Assembly (NCBI GenBank): GCA_964586145.1
Contig: CAZPHH010000103.1
Location: 1 to 15,887, forward strand
Source: JAFGJQ01 sp964586145
Lineage (GTDB): Bacteria > Planctomycetota > Phycisphaerae > UBA1845
DNA length: 15,887 bases
Reading direction: 5' to 3'
Part shown: piece after piece, positions 8,200 through 14,437 of the stretch
Layout: every line of letters starts with the position of its first letter
How positions within the stretch are numbered: position 1 is the stretch's first letter
Notes under the pieces: generated by a model
Seen by the model: only the letters and a program-made list of their open reading frames with translations
Database searches by the model: none
Told to the model about the DNA's origin: nothing
Made by a program: the position numbers and the translations under genes

Positions 8200-8790
8200 C
8201 CGCGGTCGAGAGGCAGCATGGACTTCGAGAGGCAGAGAATAACCTGTTGTCAAAAATAAGGTTATGGCTTCGACCCGGATGGTCGGCCGCTGACGGCACA
8301 TGATCCTGGCCACCGCCGCTGCCTGGGTGGCCAGGATGGGAACCAGCACCCGCTCCGAGGGATCCGGCGGACCGGTACACGCACGGGCCGGCAAGGTCCC
8401 GGCCATCGCCTCGTGCATCGCCGACCCGTTCCGGTTGATGATCGAGCCCAGCGGGAGGACGAAACCGGCCGAACGCTCTCTGATACGGTCGATTTTCGTG
8501 GCGCATTCGACGGTCACCGGTCAAGTGGCGGACAAGGGATTCGTACCGAGGGCGCCGGCGGCCGTGCTCAGCCTGATTCGGGCAACGGCCCATGCCAGGA
8601 GGGCGAATACCCCAGGCGATGCGATCCGGATCACCGCGTGAGCCATCTTCGTCAGCACCGCAGAGAAAGACTGAATGAAAACGCGCCCCTTGGGGACGAC
8701 CATGGTGACCACGACGCCAAAGAAGAGATGGAGAACGCCATCACGGCAGGAAGTTGGCCGGTGTTCTGCGCCGCACGGCTGTCGCAGTCG
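8200..8790 (-). pseudogene. Decayed sodium:dicarboxylate/glutamate symporter (DAACS family) remnant
   Basis: Pieces of a membrane transporter of the dicarboxylate/amino acid:cation symporter family (GltT/DctA type) are in the right order on the minus strand. First, QLPAVMAFSI (about 8768-8736) matches the family's helix ending in VFSLLFG. After a one-base frame slip, LFFGVVVTMVVPKGR follows, then a stretch like 'LAPIGVFALIA' (IASPGVFALLAWAVA). About 70-100 residues are then missing. Next comes LSAT, a TGA at 8521-8523 where the family has Leu of SAATLPVT, then PVTVECATK. The family signature FVLPLGSIINRNGSAM follows (normally FVLPLGATINMDGTAL). The rest to about 8200 fades (LTTGYSLPLEV). With no N-terminal half, a frameshift, a stop and a deletion, it cannot make a transporter. 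The kdsB promoter and gene now occupy the space where its 5' half would be. Confidence 0.82.
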
Positions 8791-8853
8791 ATGCCGACCG
8801 CACGAAGGCCCGCTTCCGCGCCCTCCCGCCGAACGCCGGGACGAACAGGGGTT

Positions 8854-8882
8854 TTGACAGCACCCGCACGGCCCGCTACGAT
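8854..8882 (+). promoter_or_regulatory. Near-consensus sigma70 promoter for kdsB-pyrG
   Basis: A perfect TTGACA (8854-8859), exactly 17 bases, then TACGAT (8877-8882). This is the best promoter match in the window. The expected start of transcription, about 8888-8890, leaves only about 15 nt before the ATG at 8904 and coincides with an in-frame GTG at 8889. Confidence 0.65.
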
Positions 8883-8903
8883 TGGCCCGTGCCTCCCCAA
8901 GGT

Positions 8904-9695
8904 ATGGCCAGTGTTTCGCCCGACATCCTTTCGATCTCCGCCTGTGCGGTGATCCCCGCCCGCTTCGCCTCGACGCGTTTCCCGGGGAAGCCGTTGGCCA
9001 AGGAGACGGGCAAGTATCTGATCCAGCACGTGTACGAGCGGGCACGCGCCGCCGGCCACATTCGGCAGGTCATCGTGGCCACCGACGACGAACGGGTCGT
9101 GGAGGCGGTCCACGAGTTCGGCGGTGAGGTCATCATGACGCGCACGGATCAGGCATCGGGCACTGACCGCGTGGCCGAGGTGGCGGTCGATCTCGACTTC
9201 GAGGTGATCGTGAACGTGCAGGGAGATGAACCGGAGCTTGATCCGGCCTACATCGACCGGCTGGTGGCACGACTGGCCGTCGACCGTCAGTGCCAGATCG
9301 CCACGCTGGCCTGCCCGTTTTCCGCGGTTCCCCAGGGCGACCCGGCCGACCCGAACAACGTGAAAGTGGTCATCGACGGGCAGGGTCGGGCGCTGTACTT
9401 CTCGCGCGGCCTGATCCCGTATCCGGCCGCGCCCGCCGAAGCGACGGGCGTCAACGGGCCCACGCCTCCGTATCTCCACCTGGGCATCTATGCGTACCGC
9501 CGGGACTTCCTGATGACGCTCGCCTCGCTGGAACCGACACCGCTGGAGCGGATCGAACGACTGGAACAACTCCGGGCGCTGGAGCACGGGTACCCCATCG
9601 CCGTGGAATTGGTGGAGCACGCGACGGCCGGAATCGACACGCCGGCCGACTATGCCGCGTTTGTGAAACGACACGGAGCCCGATCGCGCCGATAG
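8904..9695 (+). CDS. kdsB: 3-deoxy-manno-octulosonate cytidylyltransferase (CMP-Kdo synthetase)
   Basis: Activates the sugar acid Kdo with CTP, giving CMP-Kdo for the inner core of lipopolysaccharide; cytoplasmic. From the ATG at 8904 it has 263 residues (E. coli KdsB 248). Motifs in order: IPARFASTRFPGKPL (17-31), the CTP-binding start; VATDDERV (58-65); MTRTDQASGTDRVAEV (78-93); VNVQGDEPELD (103-113) with the metal-binding Asp; VKVVIDGQGRALYFSRGLIPYP; LGIYAYRRDFL; LERIERLEQLRALEHG; and GIDTPADY near the end. An in-frame GTG at 8889 would add five residues and could be a leaderless start. pyrG follows after 43 bases on the same strand. The gene implies an LPS-type outer membrane. Confidence 0.95.
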   Translation: MASVSPDILSISACAVIPARFASTRFPGKPLAKETGKYLIQHVYERARAAGHIRQVIVATDDERVVEAVHEFGGEVIMTRTDQASGTDRVAEVAVDLDFEVIVNVQGDEPELDPAYIDRLVARLAVDRQCQIATLACPFSAVPQGDPADPNNVKVVIDGQGRALYFSRGLIPYPAAPAEATGVNGPTPPYLHLGIYAYRRDFLMTLASLEPTPLERIERLEQLRALEHGYPIAVELVEHATAGIDTPADYAAFVKRHGARSRR

Positions 9696-9738
9696 AAACA
9701 CAGGGTCCATCCCCAACGCAGCGCTTCAGAGAGCCGCC

Positions 9739-11505
9739 ATGACACCCGACAAGATGCTCGCCAGTCTCGGGAAAGTCTCGGACGAAACCGAGTTCTACAC
9801 CCTGGTGCCCCCCGGCTACCAGCCGGGCCGGACCAAGTTCGTCATCGTGCTCGGCACGGTGATGAGCGGACTGGGCAAGGGCATCTTCTCCAGCTCTCTG
9901 GCCAAGGTCATGCAGGACAAGGGATTCAAGGTGGCCCCGATCAAGCTGGAGGGCTACCTGAACCGCGACAGCGGCACCCTGAACCCGTATCGGCACGGCG
10001 AGGTCTTCGTGCTGGACGACGGCATGGAGTGCGACATGGACCTGGGCACGTATGAGCGAATGCTCAACCAGGACCTGTCGCGCCTGAACTTCTGTACCAG
10101 CGGGCAGATCTTCTCCGAGGTGCTCCGCAAGGAGCGCAAAGGCGGATACCTGGGCCGCGACGTGCAGATGATCCCCCACGTGACGGGCGAGGTGAAGTAT
10201 CGCCTGCGCGAGCTGGCCGTCCGCAGCGGGGCGGACATCGTGTTCGTGGAAATCGGCGGCACCGTGGGAGACGTGGAAAACGCATACTTCATCGAGGCCA
10301 TGCGGCAACTGGCGTTCAAGGAGGGGCCCAACAGTTGCTGCTACGTGGCCCTCACGTACGTCGTGGAGCCGCCCACCCTGGGCGAGCAGAAGTCCAAGCC
10401 GGCCCAGCTCAACATCAAGCAGCTCATGGCTACGGGGATCATGCCGCACATCATCGCCTGCCGCGCCCATCGGCCCGTCACCCGCAAAGTGCAGGAGAAG
10501 CTGGCCCTGTACTCCAACGTGCCGGTGGAACGCGTGTTCTCCATGCACGACATGGAAAGCGTATACCTGGTGCCGAACCTGCTGCGCGAGGCGGGCATCG
10601 ATCAGGCTGTCATGGGGATTCTCGCCCTGCCGCCGGCCGACACGAAATGCGAGCAGCAGGCCCGGCAGGTGTGGGACGGGTACGTCACGCGGTACCGGGC
10701 GGCGGACCGGCCGGTCACCATCGGCATTACCGGCAAGTACACCTCTCTGCGCGACAGCTACGCCAGCATCATCCAGGCCCTGGAACACGCGGGCACATCC
10801 CTCGGCGCGCGGGTCCGGATCGAATGGATCGACAGCGGCGGCGTCGCCGACGCGGACGTGGCCGCCCGGCTGGCCGAGGTACACGGCATCATCGTGCCCG
10901 GCGGGTTCGGCGTACGAGGTGTGGAAGGCAAGATCGCCTGCGTGCGATACGCCCGGGAGAACCGAATGCCCTACCTCGGCCTGTGCTACGGGTTCCAGAT
11001 CGCCGTGATCGAGTACGCACGCAACGTCTGCGGCCTCGACGGCGCCAACAGCACCGAAGTGGACCCGAACGCACCGCATCCGGTGATCGACATCCTCCCC
11101 GAGCAACGCAAGATTGAGGAACTCGGCGGCAACATGCGGCTGGGCGGGCAGGACGTGGAACTGACACGCGGCAGCCGCGCCTGGGACCTCTACGGCCAGG
11201 TCCCCACCGTACGGCTTCGCTTCCGGCACCGTTACGAGGTGGAGCCGCGGTACATCCAGCCGCTGGAGAACGGCGGCATGGTCTTCAGCGGCCGGGCGCC
11301 GAACCAGCCGATCATGCAGATCCTGGAGCTGCCGGCCGACCAGCACCCCTGCTTCTTCGCCACCCAGGCCCACGCCGAACTCACGTCGCGCCCCCTGGAG
11401 CCGGACCCGCTGTTCGTCGAGCTGGTGCGTGCCGCGATGGTCTTCGCCGGCGTGGCGGACGAATCGGACCGCCCCGCCGCCGCAGGTGCAGCGTCCTGCG
11501 GCTAG
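9739..11505 (+). CDS. pyrG: CTP synthase, divergent form
   Basis: Makes CTP from UTP, ATP and glutamine. The 588-residue protein has the synthetase domain (about 33-300) and a class I glutamine amidotransferase domain (about 326-575). Catalytic features are kept: SGLGKGI with Lys47, Lys69, DMDLG with Asp101 and VEIGGTVGD with Glu171 (metal/ATP sites), Cys416 in GLCYGFQ (nucleophile), and His545/Glu547 in the final HAE. Several stretches differ from ordinary PyrG: KLEGYLNRDSGTLNP in place of KLDPYINVDPGTMSP, GLCYGFQ for GICLGMQ, HAE for HPE, and a shortened loop before ELGGNMRLG. It also has about 30 extra N-terminal residues. The SD is poor, so translation may depend on kdsB 43 bases upstream. 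KdsB uses the CTP made here. Confidence 0.92.
   Translation: MTPDKMLASLGKVSDETEFYTLVPPGYQPGRTKFVIVLGTVMSGLGKGIFSSSLAKVMQDKGFKVAPIKLEGYLNRDSGTLNPYRHGEVFVLDDGMECDMDLGTYERMLNQDLSRLNFCTSGQIFSEVLRKERKGGYLGRDVQMIPHVTGEVKYRLRELAVRSGADIVFVEIGGTVGDVENAYFIEAMRQLAFKEGPNSCCYVALTYVVEPPTLGEQKSKPAQLNIKQLMATGIMPHIIACRAHRPVTRKVQEKLALYSNVPVERVFSMHDMESVYLVPNLLREAGIDQAVMGILALPPADTKCEQQARQVWDGYVTRYRAADRPVTIGITGKYTSLRDSYASIIQALEHAGTSLGARVRIEWIDSGGVADADVAARLAEVHGIIVPGGFGVRGVEGKIACVRYARENRMPYLGLCYGFQIAVIEYARNVCGLDGANSTEVDPNAPHPVIDILPEQRKIEELGGNMRLGGQDVELTRGSRAWDLYGQVPTVRLRFRHRYEVEPRYIQPLENGGMVFSGRAPNQPIMQILELPADQHPCFFATQAHAELTSRPLEPDPLFVELVRAAMVFAGVADESDRPAAAGAASCG
11479..11502 (+). terminator. Hairpin overlapping the pyrG stop region
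   Basis: GCCGCAGG (11479-11486) pairs with CCTGCGGC (11495-11502) around an 8-base loop and ends just before the TAG at 11503-11505. It has no T-tract, so it may be an RNA-stability or factor-dependent element rather than an intrinsic terminator. The 131 bases from 11506 to 11636 hold no gene. Confidence 0.3.
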
Positions 11506-11636
11506 CGGTTCCCGCGATCCACAGATTTCTCAGATGACCACCGCGTCGGCCGTCCGGGAATCCGCTGCAACCGGACACGCGGCATATCCGCTTGCCAAGA
11601 ACAAGCTGTAACGGAATGGTGATGCCAGAAACCTTG

Positions 11637-12112
11637 CCGGTCCCACAAACACTGGAGAACTGGAGACTCGAAACGCGAGACGGGAGGGATTGCCCGTAGG
11701 GTCCGCCATGCGGACCATTCTCTCCATGGACTGCGGCGTGCGGCCCGCCCGAGACCGGCTGGAAAGCCGGTCCCACAAACACTGGAGAACTGGAGACTCG
11801 AAACGCGAGACGGGAGGGATNNNNNNNNNNNNNNNNNNNNNNNNNNNNNNNNNNNNNNNNNNNNNNNNNNNNNNNNNNNNNNNNNNNNNNNNNNNNNNNN
11901 NNNNNNNNNNNNNNNNNNNNCATTCTCTCCATGGACTGCGGCGTGCGGCCCGCCCGAGACCGGCTGGAAAGCCGGCCCCACAAACACTGGAGAACTGGAG
12001 ACTCGAAACGCGAGACGGGAAGGATTGCCCGTAGGGTCCGCCATGCGGACCATTCTCTCCATGGACTGCGGCATGCGGCCCGCCCGAGACCGGCTGGAAA
12101 GCCGGTCCCACA
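11637..12112. repeat. 130-bp tandem repeat array with two hairpins per unit
   Basis: Units start (TCCCACAAACACTGG) at 11641 and 11771, a partly visible one ends at 11975, and another full unit runs 11976-12105, followed by a short partial copy. The two complete units differ at only three visible positions (about 98% identical). Each unit holds two perfect hairpins: GGTCCGC-CAT-GCGGACC (11700-11716 and 12035-12051) and ACCGGCT-GGAA-AGCCGGT (11754-11771). The period of 130 is not a multiple of three and several frames are open, so it is not a coding repeat. The hairpins resemble mirrored extragenic palindromes. The array sits between the pyrG 3' end and the 3' end of metallopeptidase A, where transcripts converge. 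Confidence 0.93.
11821..11920. other. Assembly gap (100 N) inside the tandem repeat
   Basis: Exactly 100 N, the usual placeholder for a gap of unknown size. The left flank stops at base 50 of a 130-base unit and the right flank resumes at base 76, so the missing sequence must be 25 bases plus a whole number of units. The array probably collapsed during assembly. Confidence 0.95.
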
Positions 12113-12201
12113 CGGAAAGCCGGCCACCCACCGAAGCAGACACCACAAACAGAGCGAGCCAGTCGTGCTCAACCTGGCACACCACGATCCAGCCGAGCGG
12201 T

Positions 12202-13269
12202 TCAGATGGTAAAAGAATGCCGGCGGCTGTGCAGGTATTGGGTGGTGTGGACGGCCACCAGGATCTTGGCGTCCGTGCGGACTTTGTGCAGCGGCTCGTG
12301 GACGCGGAGCTTCAGCTCGCGGCAGCGGGAGATGATCTCCGTGAGCACCTGGTCGATGGTGTATTCGTCGTGTCCGATCCAGCGGAGCACCGACTCGCGG
12401 ATCTCCGGCCGCAGCCGCCGCAAAAAGCCCGCAGCCGACGGCTTGTGGGCGTGCTTGCGGGCGTTGGAGAACATGCGCAGCAGGTCCTGGTCGTACGGAT
12501 CGGGGCAGTCGAGTCCGTAGCGGGCGCGACGTTCTGAATAGTGCTCGCGCAGGGTCGTGCGGATCTGCGACAGCGGCTCCACATGCTGGCGTGTGCGGAC
12601 GGGCGGCGTCTGATCGGCGACCTCCTTCATCAGGGTGTTTACGTACTGGAGTTTCTTGAGCACCGGCCAGCCGGAGTAGCGACGGCGCCACTGCGAGCCG
12701 GGCTTGAGCCAGACCGCAAACGTCTCCGCAAAATCCTCGCAGGGGTGGCTCTGGGCGTACCACAGGTCCAGGTGCAAAACGTGTCGCTTGCTGAAGGGCT
12801 TGGGCCGGTAAGACTCCGGGTACGGCTGCGACGCCAGCCCGAACACCTGCTGCCACCGGCGCCGCCGTCGAAGGCGGTATGCGTTGTCGATGGCGTGTCC
12901 CGCCTCGTGCCGCAGAATGCGCATGCACCAGTCGCGCGTGCCGCCTTCCACGTCGCCCATCTGCCGTTGTTCGAGCTTCATGAGCCGCGGGTGGGCGAGG
13001 TAGAACGGCAGCGCGATGCCGGGCACGCCGTCCGGCGAAAACCACTCCTGCGACAGCCACACGTGCGGCCGGAACCGAAGGCCGCGGCGCTCCAACTGCT
13101 CGTACAGCCGGTCGACCCGCTGCTCGATCACGGTGCCCTGAATCTGCAGGCCCAGGTCGCACATGCGCAGGTCAAGCAACTGGCGGTCGGACCATTCCGC
13201 CCACTTCGGCTCGCCGCGGCGTGGGGTCCGCTGACCGGTTCTCCGGGATGTTGCGCGCACACGAGCCAC
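12202..13269 (-). CDS. Putative zinc metallopeptidase A (HEAGH family, paralogue of B)
   Basis: A 355-residue protein with the zinc-binding HEAGH at residues 121-125, inside LRHEAGHAIDNAYRL. A second conserved segment, SHPCEDFAETFAVWL (174-188), follows about 50 residues later; its glutamates could supply the third metal ligand, as in gluzincin-type peptidases. This fits the 'putative zinc-binding metallo-peptidase' proteins of bacteria, whose substrates are unknown. There is no signal peptide or membrane helix, so it is probably cytoplasmic. Residues 20-215 align closely with protein B (shared WSDRQLLDLR-like start, FYLAHPRL, YAQSHPCEDFAETFAVWL); the C-terminal thirds diverge. Start is GTG at 13269; the SD (GGAG, 10-11 bases away) is modest. 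It is the last gene of the cassette, 142 bases after the ATP-grasp gene. Confidence 0.82.
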   Translation of the reverse strand: MARVRATSRRTGQRTPRRGEPKWAEWSDRQLLDLRMCDLGLQIQGTVIEQRVDRLYEQLERRGLRFRPHVWLSQEWFSPDGVPGIALPFYLAHPRLMKLEQRQMGDVEGGTRDWCMRILRHEAGHAIDNAYRLRRRRRWQQVFGLASQPYPESYRPKPFSKRHVLHLDLWYAQSHPCEDFAETFAVWLKPGSQWRRRYSGWPVLKKLQYVNTLMKEVADQTPPVRTRQHVEPLSQIRTTLREHYSERRARYGLDCPDPYDQDLLRMFSNARKHAHKPSAAGFLRRLRPEIRESVLRWIGHDEYTIDQVLTEIISRCRELKLRVHEPLHKVRTDAKILVAVHTTQYLHSRRHSFTI

Positions 13270-13300
13270 GACTGAGACTCTCCGCCGCTACGGCTTCAGG

Positions 13301-13342
13301 CCGACCCGCGCCGGTCGGGCATCGTCCGCAGACGCTGCGGAC
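13301..13342. repeat. Two adjacent hairpins between ATP-grasp and metallopeptidase A genes
   Basis: CCGACC/GGTCGG (13301-13318, 6-base loop) and the perfect 8-bp GTCCGCAG/CTGCGGAC with a 3-base loop (13324-13342). They fill the only sizeable gap (13270-13411) in the three-gene cassette. There is no T-tract on the minus strand, so a processing or stability element, partial attenuator, or palindromic repeat are all possible. Confidence 0.5.
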
Positions 13343-13411
13343 GGGCGGGCCGCGGGTGCTGTTGCATCGGCAAATCCAGCTCCCTTCATCCAATGCAGCC
13401 CGGGCAGGCGG

Positions 13412-14437
13412 TCAATAGAGGACTTCGGTTCGATACCGGATGCCCAGCGATAGAATGCGTTGGATCAACTCCGTGTACTTCATGCCGGTCACGTGGGCCG
13501 ACTCCGCGAAATCCTCCCCGTACGCCAGGTGCGGGTTGGGGTTGGCCTCCAGCAGGTAAATCCGCCCGTCCTCCCGCAGCCGGAAGTCCATGCGGGCGTA
13601 TCCGCTCATGACGAGTGCCCGGTACGCCCGCCTGGACAGGTCGTACATCCGCTGCTCGACGCCCGGCGGCAGGTCTTCCGCCGCCTGGGTCCGGATGCCG
13701 CACCGGTTCTGGTACCGCATGTCGAACTTCACCTTGGCCGTCGCGATGTGCGGGACGTCGTCGGCCAGCTTCTCGAACAGCATCTCCCAGACGGGGAACG
13801 TCTGGAGACGCCGGTTGCCCAGCACGCCCACGTACAGCTCCCGGCCCTCGATGTACTCCTCCGCGATGGCGTTGGTGCCCAACTGTTCGTGAATGAACTC
13901 CACGCGCTTCCGCAGCTTCTCGTCGTCATGCACGATGGACGCCTGCGCGATGCCCGCCGACGAATCCGCCACCGTGGACTTCACGAAAAGCGGAAACTGC
14001 AGCCGGCCGGGGCGCTTCACAGCCCGGCCTCGCGCGAACACCGCAAACTGAGGCACCCGGATGCGGTGGTAGCTCAACACCTTCTTGCAGAGCCCCTTGT
14101 CTCGCGTCAGCATCATGCCCCGCGGGTTGCAGCCGGTGTACGGCTGCCGGAGCAGTTCCAGGTACGCCACCACGTGCTGATCGAACACCGTGATCCCGTA
14201 AAAATCCTCCATCAGGTTGAAGGCAACGTGCGGTTTGTGCCGCTGGATGGCCGCCCGAATCACATTCAGCTCATCGCCGACCGGAAGGGGAATGACCTCA
14301 TGCCCCAGAGTATGCAGACTGACTTTGACGTCGTATTCCGTCTTCCAGGCGGCCATGTCCTCGTCGCTGACGCCTTCGATGCTGTCCGGCGGCACGCAGC
14401 CTTCATGCATCAGCATCAACACGCGGAGCTTCTTCAT
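13412..14437 (-). CDS. D-Ala-D-Ala-ligase-like ATP-grasp amide ligase
   Basis: A 341-residue ATP-grasp enzyme; such ligases activate a carboxylate as acyl phosphate and join it to an amine. The layout is Ddl-like: an N-terminal domain (1-110, with DVKVSLHTLGHEV and VAFNLMEDFYG), LTRDKGLCKK (110-119), VKSTVADSSAG (152-162), the adenine-binding EEYIEGREL (193-201), and the metal-binding end ARMDFRL plus LLEANPNPHLAYGED (281-309), with Asp284, Glu297 and Asn299. It differs from true Ddl: the final motif lacks the usual N-x-x-PG(M/F)T, and the YDYEAKY region is replaced by AKVKFDMRYQNRCG. Its substrate is therefore probably not D-Ala-D-Ala. The start ATG overlaps the stop of protein B (ATGA, 14434-14437), implying translational coupling. 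No signal peptide. Confidence 0.88.
   Translation of the reverse strand: MKKLRVLMLMHEGCVPPDSIEGVSDEDMAAWKTEYDVKVSLHTLGHEVIPLPVGDELNVIRAAIQRHKPHVAFNLMEDFYGITVFDQHVVAYLELLRQPYTGCNPRGMMLTRDKGLCKKVLSYHRIRVPQFAVFARGRAVKRPGRLQFPLFVKSTVADSSAGIAQASIVHDDEKLRKRVEFIHEQLGTNAIAEEYIEGRELYVGVLGNRRLQTFPVWEMLFEKLADDVPHIATAKVKFDMRYQNRCGIRTQAAEDLPPGVEQRMYDLSRRAYRALVMSGYARMDFRLREDGRIYLLEANPNPHLAYGEDFAESAHVTGMKYTELIQRILSLGIRYRTEVLY

Noticed and set aside
8521..8523. In-frame TGA as selenocysteine codon in the symporter remnant
   Set aside because: The position is a Leu in the family, and the same gene also has a frameshift and a deletion, so decay explains it.
9451..11373. 640-residue minus-strand open frame
   Set aside because: Antisense to pyrG, low-complexity composition, no motif.
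11637..12112. CRISPR array
   Set aside because: The whole 130-bp unit is repeated with no variable spacers, and no cas gene is near.
11381..13162. Long minus-strand frame across the repeat array and N gap
   Set aside because: It reads through the unknown bases and through 130-bp repeats in different frames, and overlaps metallopeptidase A in a wrong frame.
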